From Treponema sp. (GTDB taxonomy: Bacteria > Spirochaetota > Spirochaetia > Treponematales > Breznakiellaceae): DNA of 8,641 nucleotides. The DNA lies in contig JAISND010000253.1 in NCBI GenBank assembly GCA_031276615.1, positions 1-8,641 of the forward strand, given 5' to 3'. The stretch's first letter is position 1; every line of letters begins with the position of its first letter. The notes beneath the pieces are model-generated. The model made no database searches, had not been told where the DNA came from, and saw only the letters and a list, made by a program, of their open reading frames with translations. Position numbers and translations under genes: made by a program. This document shows, piece after piece, positions 1-6,358 of the stretch.

Positions 1-1113
1 AAAGGATTTGTCGTAATCCAGGCCCAGCCGTTTCGCCGTCTTTTCGTTGACGCCGGTACAGGCCACGGTAAGATCGAACACCTTGAGGATCGCGCTGCCC
101 TGGGTGCCGCCGTAGACGCCGGGGATACCGCAGATATTGTCCGCGGCGATACGGCCCTGCTTGTTCGCCGGTCCGGCCAGGGGAACCGCCGCCTTCCGGC
201 CGCTCACAAAATCGGTAACCTCCACCGCGTCCCCCACGGCGTAGATGTGTTCGTCGCCGGTCCGCATGTGCTCGTCCACGACGATGGCCCCACGCTGGTT
301 CAGCGCCAGTCCCGCCTCTTTGGCGATACCGCTTTCGGGCCGGACCCCCGCGGCCATGATCAGCATATCCGCGGGAATTTCCTCTTCGCCCTTTTCATCT
401 TTGACCCGCACCGAAAGGCCCGCCGCTTCTTCCCGGATGGCGGTCACCGCGGTCTTGAGCCGGAGCTTCACTCCCTTGCTTCTGATATGCCGGTGAACTT
501 CGCAGGCCATGTCGTAATCAAGGGGAGCGATAACCTGATCGAGCATTTCCACGATGGTCACCTCAAGCCCGGCGGCCGAAAGATTTTCCGCCATTTCCAC
601 GCCGATGTAGCCGCCGCCCATGACCAGGGCGGTTTTCGGTTTTTCCGTTTCGATGAAATCCTTTATTTTGAAGGTGTCGGGAATGTTGCGAAGGGTAAAG
701 ACCCGGCGGGATTTTTCGTAGGCTCCGGCGGCGTCCATGCCGCTGATGGGCGGCTTTACGGGATCGGCGCCCATGGAAAGGATGAGGGCGTCGTAGGATT
801 CGGTGTAGGTTTTTCCGGCGGCCAGGTCTTTTATGACAAGTTCCCGCGCCTCCCGGTTTATGGCAAGCGCCTCGTGTCGCGTCCGCACGTCCACGTTGAA
901 CCTGGCCCGGAAACTCGCCGGTGTTTGCAGGGTCAGGGCGGACTTTTCTTTTATCCCGCCGCCTATGTAGTAGGGAAGGCCGCAGTTGGCGAAGGAGATG
1001 TATTCCCCCTTTTCAAGCAGAACGATCTCCGCGTCCTCGTCCAGCCGGCGCAGCCGCGCCGCGGCGGAGGCCCCCCCGGCAACGCCGCCCACAATGATGA
1101 TTTTCTTTTTCAT
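1..1113 (-). CDS. FAD-dependent pyridine nucleotide-disulfide oxidoreductase, CoA-disulfide reductase type (partial, 3' end off window)
   Basis: 371 codons are visible and the frame is open to the window edge, so the C-terminus is missing. The N-terminus has the FAD-binding GGVAGG loop (residues 9-14). FANCGLPYYIGG (41-52) carries the single redox cysteine, Cys44, typical of CoA-disulfide reductases and NADH oxidase/persulfide reductases. A second dinucleotide loop, MGGGYIG (165-171), should bind NAD(P)H, and YAVGDAVE (291-298) is the second FAD motif. The dimerisation domain begins near 335. Family members reduce CoA disulfide, CoA persulfide or polysulfide in the cytoplasm; which substrate applies cannot be read here. 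Some relatives carry a C-terminal rhodanese domain, which would lie outside the window. The ATG start overlaps the upstream rhodanese stop (ATGA) and is preceded by GGGGA at 5 nt. It is the last visible gene of the sulfur operon. Confidence 0.9.
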   Translation of the reverse strand, partial: MKKKIIIVGGVAGGASAAARLRRLDEDAEIVLLEKGEYISFANCGLPYYIGGGIKEKSALTLQTPASFRARFNVDVRTRHEALAINREARELVIKDLAAGKTYTESYDALILSMGADPVKPPISGMDAAGAYEKSRRVFTLRNIPDTFKIKDFIETEKPKTALVMGGGYIGVEMAENLSAAGLEVTIVEMLDQVIAPLDYDMACEVHRHIRSKGVKLRLKTAVTAIREEAAGLSVRVKDEKGEEEIPADMLIMAAGVRPESGIAKEAGLALNQRGAIVVDEHMRTGDEHIYAVGDAVEVTDFVSGRKAAVPLAGPANKQGRIAADNICGIPGVYGGTQGSAILKVFDLTVACTGVNEKTAKRLGLDYDKSF

Positions 1114-1517
1114 TTTGATCCCCGCACGGTGTCGTAGGGCCAGCCCATAATGCCGCCCAGATCGTAAATTCTGGTGTAGCCCATTTTTATCAGTGCCCGG
1201 GCCGCGCCGGAACTGCGCATCCCGCTCCGGCAGTACACGATGACCGGCGCGTCCTTATCCGGAAGTTCCTCCGGGGCCCGGGCCGCGATTTCATAATCCG
1301 GTATAAGCCTGGCCCCGGCGATATGTCCCGCGCCAAATTCTTCCGCGGTACGGACATCAACCAGCAGGTACGGCTCTTCCGATTCCAGAACGCGCTTTGC
1401 CCCGGCGGGGGATATTTTCGATACCCGCGGCGCCGACGCGCCGTTGTTTTGACCGGGATTTTTCCCCGCGCAGGCGCCCAAAAGACCCGTCATCAGCAGA
1501 ACAAACAGTTTCTTCAT
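1110..1517 (-). CDS. Rhodanese-domain lipoprotein (sulfurtransferase)
   Basis: This is a 135-residue single-domain rhodanese. The N-terminus is a lipoprotein signal: two Lys, a hydrophobic stretch (4-13), and the lipobox LGAC with acylated Cys16. A short Gly/Asn/Pro-rich linker (18-30) leads to the domain (about 34-132). LLVDVRTAEEF (51-61) and GHIAGA (64-69) are the usual rhodanese signatures. The active-site loop is CRSGMRS with catalytic Cys96, which would carry the persulfide. The protein should be anchored to a membrane and act outside the cytoplasm, moving sulfane sulfur from thiosulfate, polysulfide or thiol persulfides; the donor is unknown. Both ends overlap neighbours by ATGA, and AGAGG lies 7 nt before the start, so translation is probably coupled. 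The pairing with a persulfide-sensor-type regulator and a disulfide reductase supports a sulfur role. Confidence 0.92.
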   Translation of the reverse strand: MKKLFVLLMTGLLGACAGKNPGQNNGASAPRVSKISPAGAKRVLESEEPYLLVDVRTAEEFGAGHIAGARLIPDYEIAARAPEELPDKDAPVIVYCRSGMRSSGAARALIKMGYTRIYDLGGIMGWPYDTVRGSK

Positions 1518-1813
1518 TTGATTTCCTCTCCCTTTTCGCAGTAGTATTTTTTGAGAACCCTGATAATTTCCCTGACCCGCGTGTCCGCGATACGATAACT
1601 GATATTCTGGCCCGATTTTTCGCAGTCCAGAATGCCCGACGCCCGCAGCAGGGCCAGATGCTGGGACAGGGCGGACTGGGTAATCCCCGGCGTTTTTTCG
1701 GCGATTTCCGTCACCGTCAGCGCGCCCCCCATAAGGGCGCAGAAGATGAGCAGCCTGTTTTCGTTTGCCAACATTTTAAGCAGGGCCGCTATCTGTTTTG
1801 ATTTTTCTCCCAT
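1514..1813 (-). CDS. ArsR-family transcriptional repressor, probable persulfide sensor (BigR/YgaV/SqrR type)
   Basis: This 99-residue winged-helix protein has the ArsR fold throughout. ANENRLLIFCALMGG (16-30) is the alpha-2 region, ITQSALSQHLALLRASGIL (44-62) the recognition helix, and CEKSGQNISYRI (64-75) the wing. The metal-binding ELCVCDL motif of arsenic and cadmium sensors is absent. Cys25 (in RLLIFC) and Cys92 (in LKKYYC) fall where E. coli YgaV and relatives carry the two cysteines that form a disulfide or polysulfide bridge and release DNA; this alignment is from memory. A third Cys, Cys64, sits at the wing base. As first gene of the operon, preceded by a 40-bp palindrome over its promoter, it probably represses itself, the rhodanese and the reductase until reactive sulfur accumulates. 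The ATG has AGGG 7 nt upstream. The ArsR family is clear; the sensed signal is inference. Confidence 0.9.
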   Translation of the reverse strand: MGEKSKQIAALLKMLANENRLLIFCALMGGALTVTEIAEKTPGITQSALSQHLALLRASGILDCEKSGQNISYRIADTRVREIIRVLKKYYCEKGEEIK

Positions 1814-1825
1814 CCCTTTTCCCTA

Positions 1826-1865
1826 TTATATCAGTATATTAGTAATTACTAATATACTGATATAA
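1826..1865. promoter_or_regulatory. Perfect 40-bp palindromic operator of the ArsR-rhodanese-reductase operon
   Basis: The left arm TTATATCAGTATATTAGTAA (1826-1845) is the exact reverse complement of 1846-1865, with no spacer and no mismatch. The element is almost pure A/T in GC-rich surroundings. It covers the predicted -10 box and start site of the promoter below and ends 12 bp before the ArsR start codon. The inner part, TATTAGTAATTACTAATA, is the kind of AT-rich dyad bound by BigR-type ArsR repressors. Its length would suit two adjacent dimers. Binding by the adjacent ArsR protein is inferred from position and symmetry. Confidence 0.85.
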
Positions 1866-1879
1866 CAAAAATTTGTCAA
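1851..1879 (-). promoter_or_regulatory. Sigma-70-type promoter of the sulfur operon
   Basis: On the minus strand a consensus -35 box TTGACA (1879-1874) is followed after exactly 17 bp by TATATT (1856-1851), five of six bases of the -10 consensus. Transcription should start near 1844, in the middle of the palindrome, leaving a leader of about 30 nt that contains AGGG before the ArsR ATG. A bound repressor would block the -10 box directly. Another TATAAT at 1830-1825 has no matching -35 box and would leave almost no leader. Confidence 0.7.
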
Positions 1880-1955
1880 TGGATACTGAAAGAGAAGCAA
1901 AGGAAAGCAGTGAAAAAACGCGGACAAAATTGGAGTATAAGGGGTGGCTTCCGCC

Positions 1956-3428
1956 CTACTTTTTTTCGATACGGCAGTTTTCAAGCTCGCGGAGCCTTTT
2001 TTCATCCACCCTGATATGGAGGTTTTTTTCCTGCGTGGGGATGACGAGTCCCCTGGGGCTGTTTTTCGCCCTGCGCAGGTATTTTACCTGGGTGTAAAAA
2101 AGATCCCCCTCGCCGTTGTTTCTGCCCCCGGAATAAAAGACCGCCAGGTTTCCCGCGTCGAGGAGTATCTCCAGGGGCACGGTCTTGCCGGATCGCTGTT
2201 TTATGAACACATGGGAGCCGGGAAAATCCCGGGCATGGAGCCACAGATCGTTTCCCTTGACATGCCGGCGAAGGAGCGCGTCGTTTTCCGCGGCGTCCCT
2301 TCCCACGATGATCAGCCAGTCGCCGCGCCTGAAGGAAAGGCCCGGCCGCTTTTTATCCTGTTCCCGGAAGGGGCCTGCCTTTACGCCGCCTGATTTAAGG
2401 AGCTTTGCCAGAACGAGGGGATTGGTCTCCTCAAGGAGCCGCGCAAGCCTGCCTTCAAGTTCCCCCAGTTCCGCTTCGCCGGCCCGTATTTCTTCCCGTA
2501 TGTCGGCGATTCCCTTCTTCGCCTTCCGGTACTGTTCGTAATAACGCTCCGCCTGGGCCGCGGGGCTTTTTTTCGGATCAAGTTTTATCCTGATCTTTTC
2601 ACCGGCAGGCCGGGGGCCCGCGGTTTCGCCGCCGCCTGAATCTTTTTCCGGGGCAAAGAAATCTTCCGCCTCAAGCCAGGCGTCGCCCGGTTTTATCAGG
2701 GCCAGGTTCGCAAGGATTATATCGCCGTATTCCCTGAGCCTGCCTGCCGCGCCGAATTCGGATTCCTTTTCCCTGAGTTTTTCAAGGGCCGCGCCTATCC
2801 TCTCCACGCTGCCCCCGATATTCCGCCGGGCCTGTTCCCTGAGCGCCTCCAGGGAAAGGCCGCCGCCCCGCTCGGCGTACCACGCGTCTATTTTTTCGTT
2901 AAACGAACCGCCGCCGGGAATTTCCCGCACTTCGTATTCCCCGGCGGAACGCTGCTCCCGGCAGGCTTCTTCTTCTGGCGCATAACGGACGCCGCCTGTT
3001 TCCCCGCGTCCGGGGAGTCTCCGCATGGCGTCCAATATCGTTCCCCTGTCATCGGTGACGATAAAATTTGCCGCGTTTGACCAGAGCCGTATGTAGAGCC
3101 GGTACCGCTCTCCGCCGCGCCGGATCAGGATGCGGATAACGCGGTTGTTCCCAAGCTGTTCCGCGGCTTCTATCCGGCCGTTTGCAATACGGGAGTTGAG
3201 GAATTCCGCGAAACGGAGCGGCCTGTCGCTTTTGGGAAAGGCCCTGAAGGTTTCATGGAAACGGCACGCGCCCGGAGCAAGGGACACAAGGAGCTGCCTG
3301 GTTGTCCCTTTCCCGTGAACCCGCAATCCCATAACGTCGTAGGCGCTCTGCGCCGCTTTCTGAATCTGACACCCCGGCAGATCAAGTTCCGAAAGGATGA
3401 GGTTGATTTCCTTCCAGTTAAGGGACAT
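1956..3428 (-). CDS. NFACT family protein (RqcH/fibronectin-binding-like), divergent
   Basis: This is a 490-residue protein. RqcH-type NFACT proteins bind stalled 60S/50S ribosomal subunits and recruit tRNA-Ala to tail stuck nascent chains. The N-terminal NFACT-N region covers about 1-135. Charged helices at 195-235 and 295-345 probably form the coiled-coil arms. The C-terminal NFACT-R domain (about 362-480) is strongly conserved, with GRDAAENDALL, HVKGNDLWLHARDFPGSHV, DAGNLAVFYSGG and TQVKYLRRAKNSPRGLVIPT. I chose the ATG at 3428 because AAGGAGG lies 5 nt upstream; an in-frame TTG at 3446 precedes that SD. The protein is shorter than typical RqcH (about 570). Residues 4 and 95 are Asn where RqcH/Rqc2 have functionally important Asp, so tailing activity is doubtful. 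The family is certain; its role in this organism is not. Confidence 0.88.
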   Translation of the reverse strand: MSLNWKEINLILSELDLPGCQIQKAAQSAYDVMGLRVHGKGTTRQLLVSLAPGACRFHETFRAFPKSDRPLRFAEFLNSRIANGRIEAAEQLGNNRVIRILIRRGGERYRLYIRLWSNAANFIVTDDRGTILDAMRRLPGRGETGGVRYAPEEEACREQRSAGEYEVREIPGGGSFNEKIDAWYAERGGGLSLEALREQARRNIGGSVERIGAALEKLREKESEFGAAGRLREYGDIILANLALIKPGDAWLEAEDFFAPEKDSGGGETAGPRPAGEKIRIKLDPKKSPAAQAERYYEQYRKAKKGIADIREEIRAGEAELGELEGRLARLLEETNPLVLAKLLKSGGVKAGPFREQDKKRPGLSFRRGDWLIIVGRDAAENDALLRRHVKGNDLWLHARDFPGSHVFIKQRSGKTVPLEILLDAGNLAVFYSGGRNNGEGDLFYTQVKYLRRAKNSPRGLVIPTQEKNLHIRVDEKRLRELENCRIEKK

Positions 3429-3463
3429 GGTTCCTCCTTGTTTCAAAACCCGCGCTGATTCTG

Positions 3464-3469
3464 TATACT
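3464..3469 (+). promoter_or_regulatory. Candidate -10 box of the GH3 lipoprotein gene
   Basis: TATACT lies 8 bp before the ATG at 3478, which would put the transcription start within about two bases of the start codon and give a leaderless or near-leaderless mRNA. No clear -35 box is visible (TTGTTT at 3438 is 20 bp away). On the opposite strand, TATAGT (3472-3467) overlaps it and could serve the divergent NFACT gene with a leader of about 30 nt. Confidence 0.4.
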
Positions 3470-3477
3470 ATACCGCA

Positions 3478-4662
3478 ATGCGTTTTTTTTGTATCCTGCT
3501 GCTGTTCCTCCTCGCCGCATCCTGTTCCGGGAAAACCGAAGCGGAGGCTCAAACCGTCCCGGACGCGGGCGCTCCCGCCGGAGCCGCCGTTCCCGGGAAG
3601 AACCGCGAAAGGGCGGCGGGTATTGCGGCCTCCCTGGATGACCGCCGCCTTGCCGCCCAGCTTGTCATCTCCGGCATTGAGGGGCGGGGGCGTCCGGCGC
3701 CCGGCATGAGGCTGCTCCTGAACGAATGTCCCGCCGGGGGAATTATGCTTTTCAGGTATAACCTTGACACGGACAGTGAAGAGATAAAAAGCCTTGTCGG
3801 CGAATGCGCCGCCCTCATCGGACAGGCCGGCCCGGGGCAGCCGATTCCTCCCTTTGTCGCGGTTGATCACGAGGGCGGCTCGGTAAACCGCTTCCCGCCC
3901 GGCGTTGCCGCCCTCCCCGCGGCGGGAACTTACGGGGAGCTTGCCCGGAGTTCGGGGCGGGAGGAGGCCCTCGGTCTTGTGGAAAGGGACAGCCGCCGCG
4001 CCGGGACGGAAATCAGGAGTCTTGGCATAAACGTAAATTTCGCGCCGGTGGCCGAGTATCTGAGGGACGGTAACCGCGCCTTTCTTGATGACCGTTCCTA
4101 CGGGCCGGATTCCCTTTTTGCCGGGGAAGCGGCCGCGGCCTTTGTGCGGGGCATGGAGAAGGCCGGCGTCCTCTGCGTGGTAAAACATTTCCCCGGCAGC
4201 GCCGGAGCGGATCCGCACAGGTATCCTTCGGTCATTACGGGCGGCAGTGAATTTCTTGACGAGCTTGCCGCGCCCTTCGCCGCGCTCATACGGGACGGAC
4301 AGGCCCGGGCCATAATGGTATCCCACACCCTGGTTCCCGCCAGGGACGCCGGCAATATCGCGAGTCTCTCGCGCGCGGTCATGGAAGACTGGCTCCGGGC
4401 AGGCCTGGGTTTCCGGGGGATTATCGTGAGCGACGATTTTTCGATGGCCGCTGCCGGAAGCGGCGCGGTCAACCCGGCGGTCAGATCTCTGGCCGCCGGA
4501 GCGGACATGGTGCTTGTCTGGCCTTCCGATATCAGGCGGACCCACCGGGCCATTCTGTCGGCGCTGGACGATGGTTCCCTTTCACGGGAGCGGCTGCGGG
4601 AAGCGGCGGAGAGAATCATTTTTGAAAAGATACGGATGGGGATTATCGATGGAAATTTATGA
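3478..4662 (+). CDS. Glycoside hydrolase family 3 lipoprotein, NagZ-like beta-N-acetylhexosaminidase
   Basis: This 394-residue protein starts with a short lipoprotein signal (MRFFCILLLFLLAASC, acylated Cys16) and a low-complexity Ala/Pro linker to about 43, so it should be membrane-anchored outside the cytoplasm. The single GH3 barrel follows, with VDHEGG (129-134), NVNFAPV (185-191), KHFPG (236-240), the NagZ-type Asp-x-His acid/base dyad as DPH (245-247), and SDDFSM (318-323) with nucleophile Asp319. NagZ enzymes remove GlcNAc from peptidoglycan fragments. The dyad loop is about two residues shorter than usual, and the Arg normally after EGG is Ser135. I chose ATG 3478 because it gives a clean signal peptide; upstream in-frame codons run through the divergent promoter region. 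No SD precedes it. Its end overlaps the RluA-family gene by 14 bp. Exact sugar specificity is uncertain. Confidence 0.9.
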   Translation: MRFFCILLLFLLAASCSGKTEAEAQTVPDAGAPAGAAVPGKNRERAAGIAASLDDRRLAAQLVISGIEGRGRPAPGMRLLLNECPAGGIMLFRYNLDTDSEEIKSLVGECAALIGQAGPGQPIPPFVAVDHEGGSVNRFPPGVAALPAAGTYGELARSSGREEALGLVERDSRRAGTEIRSLGINVNFAPVAEYLRDGNRAFLDDRSYGPDSLFAGEAAAAFVRGMEKAGVLCVVKHFPGSAGADPHRYPSVITGGSEFLDELAAPFAALIRDGQARAIMVSHTLVPARDAGNIASLSRAVMEDWLRAGLGFRGIIVSDDFSMAAAGSGAVNPAVRSLAAGADMVLVWPSDIRRTHRAILSALDDGSLSRERLREAAERIIFEKIRMGIIDGNL

Positions 4663-5449
4663 GCGGATACTCCGCCTGGACGACGGGTTCGCGGTGATTA
4701 ATAAATTATGCGGCGAGGCCGTTGAAGGCGCCGGAAAGGGAATGGCCGACCTTTCGCGGATTCTGGCCGGGGCTCTGGAGACATTGCCCGCGGCTTCGTC
4801 TCCGCGGCCCGCGATGAAGCCCGCCGCGGTACACCGCCTGGACGTGCCTGTCAGCGGCTGCGTTCTCTTTGCCCGCACCCCTTCGGCGCTGGGTTTTCTC
4901 GGGTCCGCCTTCGCGGACAGGCGGAACAGGCCGGTGGAGAAACATTACTGGGCTGTCACTGAATTTCCGGCGGAGGGTTTCCCCGCGGAGGAGCTGTTTT
5001 TCAGCGGCGCGGAAATTGAGCTTGTCCACTGGATCGCCGCGGACAGGTCAAGGAACAAAACCCTTGTTTTTGACGGGGAAGGCCCCGGACGGAAAATGGC
5101 GGTTACCCGCTACAGGTTTATCGGCCGGGGACAAAATTATCTTTTCCTTGACATAGAGACCCTTACCGGAAGGAGTCACCAGATCCGCGCCCAGCTTGCC
5201 CGCGCGGGACTCCATATCAAGGGGGATTTGAAATACGGAGCGCGGCGCAGTGAAAAAAAAGGCGGCATCAGGCTTCACGCCCGTTCCCTGAGTTTTCCGA
5301 ATCCCGGCGGCGCCGGGATCATCCGCGTCGAGGCGCCGCCGCCCGAAATGGACGGCCTCTGGGAAGCGTTCGCCGGCGCGTGGAACTCCCGCTTCAAACC
5401 CGCGGCGAATGAACAGCCGTCACGGCGGGAAGACCGCGGAGAAAACTGA
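4649..5449 (+). CDS. RluA-family pseudouridine synthase
   Basis: This 266-residue protein has no S4 RNA-binding domain. It opens with LRLDDGFAVINKLCGEAV (8-25), the usual first strand of the family. The catalytic motif is HRLDVPVSG (62-70) with nucleophile Asp65. GRSHQIRAQLARAGLHIKGD (174-193), followed by LKYG, is the third conserved block. The enzyme should convert uridine to pseudouridine in rRNA or tRNA in the cytoplasm; the target site cannot be told from sequence. The residue normally Thr in HRLDxxTSG is Val68. ATG 4649 was chosen because the family domain begins right after it and GGGG lies 7 nt upstream; longer forms would run back inside the GH3 gene. It overlaps the GH3 stop by 14 bp, implying co-transcription, and its tail overlaps the convergent PAP2-like gene by 56 bp. 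Confidence 0.9.
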   Translation: MEIYERILRLDDGFAVINKLCGEAVEGAGKGMADLSRILAGALETLPAASSPRPAMKPAAVHRLDVPVSGCVLFARTPSALGFLGSAFADRRNRPVEKHYWAVTEFPAEGFPAEELFFSGAEIELVHWIAADRSRNKTLVFDGEGPGRKMAVTRYRFIGRGQNYLFLDIETLTGRSHQIRAQLARAGLHIKGDLKYGARRSEKKGGIRLHARSLSFPNPGGAGIIRVEAPPPEMDGLWEAFAGAWNSRFKPAANEQPSRREDRGEN

Positions 5450-6302
5450 GAAGAGGTTCCGTCCAGTACGCCGCCCTTTCACCCTCGTCCAGAAAGCGCC
5501 GGTAGAGGCCGAGTATGTGCTCCCTGATCCGTTCCCCGTCCCCGCCCGAGGGCCGCCCCGTTCCGCGAAAAAGATCCGACGCAAAACGTTCCGCCTCTTC
5601 CGGCGGGAAAAGCCCGCGGTCAAAACAGGTCATCGCGTACATGGCGGCGGAAATACAGTTGACGCTGTGCTGCTTGACATAGAGAACCGCTTCGGTAATC
5701 GCAAGGGAGCCCCGCCGCAGTTCCTCGATCCGCTCCGGCAGGCGTTCCTCTTCGTTCATGTCCCGCAGCATTGACCGGAATTTGGTATAGGTTCTGATCA
5801 CCACCATCACATGAAGGCTGGGGACGCACATGAGGTGGGGGTCCGCCAGATGAATGAGAAAAAAACGGGGACGGGCTATATAAAAGGGACGCCTGGTGGT
5901 AGAAAAATTTTCCGAATAAATTTCCGCGGCAAAGGCGTAGAGCCTCCCCATGCTGTCAAGAAAATCCCGCACCGGCGCGTAAGCCCTGCGGCGGAATTTC
6001 CGCAGAAGAAAGGAAAGCATGCGTACCCAGAAGCTGACGAAGTCAAGGTACACGCCGACAAGCCGTGGGTTGAAGGGTATCTTCGCGTCAAGCTGATGAT
6101 CCACCCGGGTGACCGGCGCGCGTCCCGGCAGCAGCGCGGCGCGGTACTGCCGGAAAAAAAAATTGAAGAAGATGGAAGCTGTACAGGCGATGCCGGCGCG
6201 GCGCAGCAGGGGAACGGAAAGGGTTTTGAAACAGGCGTAATAAATCGATTCGTCACTGATGCTGCGCCCGGCCGGTTTCTTCATGTCATTGAAGGATACC
6301 AT
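5394..6302 (-). CDS. PAP2/AUR1-like family protein with altered catalytic site
   Basis: Numbering is from the ATG at 6302 (302 residues). The region HQLDAKIPFNP (69-79) followed by a tyrosine-containing helix, the block CVPSLHV (159-165), and YVKQHSVNC (208-216) match the order seen in PAP2 superfamily proteins of the AUR1 type (IPF.P...Y, C..PSLH, KQH...D). These proteins transfer or remove lipid phosphate groups at membranes. The final motif normally reads HxxxD, but here it is HSVNC, with Cys216 where the relay Asp should be. Aromatic hydrophobic stretches at 40-55 and 81-100 could be membrane segments. The C-terminal 90 residues look soluble. The start is uncertain: a TTG at 6332 and ATGs at 6302 and 6284 are in frame and none has a good SD. 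The superfamily call is moderate; activity is uncertain. Confidence 0.7.
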   Translation of the reverse strand: MVSFNDMKKPAGRSISDESIYYACFKTLSVPLLRRAGIACTASIFFNFFFRQYRAALLPGRAPVTRVDHQLDAKIPFNPRLVGVYLDFVSFWVRMLSFLLRKFRRRAYAPVRDFLDSMGRLYAFAAEIYSENFSTTRRPFYIARPRFFLIHLADPHLMCVPSLHVMVVIRTYTKFRSMLRDMNEEERLPERIEELRRGSLAITEAVLYVKQHSVNCISAAMYAMTCFDRGLFPPEEAERFASDLFRGTGRPSGGDGERIREHILGLYRRFLDEGERAAYWTEPLLSFLRGLPAVTAVHSPRV

Positions 6303-6358
6303 GCCGGGGCGTACCGTGTCAGCCGGCCGCAATGCCTTGTGAAAAATGTTACCATCCC

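Noticed and set aside
247..1137. Long open frame on the plus strand opposite the flavoprotein gene (296 codons)
   Set aside because: The minus strand encodes a clear disulfide oxidoreductase with all motifs; the plus frame has no recognisable family or SD and reflects GC-rich codon bias.
1866..1955. Possible terminator or small RNA between the NFACT gene end and the operator
   Set aside because: Only a short interrupted stem with no T-run is visible; apart from the -35 box at 1874-1879 nothing supports a feature.
3429..3446. Upstream TTG start for the NFACT gene
   Set aside because: The codons between TTG 3446 and ATG 3428 contain the SD AAGGAGG itself, so the ATG is the real start.
3397..3477. 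Longer N-terminus for the GH3 protein
   Set aside because: It would run through the divergent NFACT start and bury the lipoprotein signal peptide, which begins cleanly at 3478.
3418..4545. 375-codon open frame antisense to the GH3 gene
   Set aside because: It lies fully opposite a GH3 protein with intact catalytic motifs, is rich in Arg/Gly/Pro, and resembles no family.
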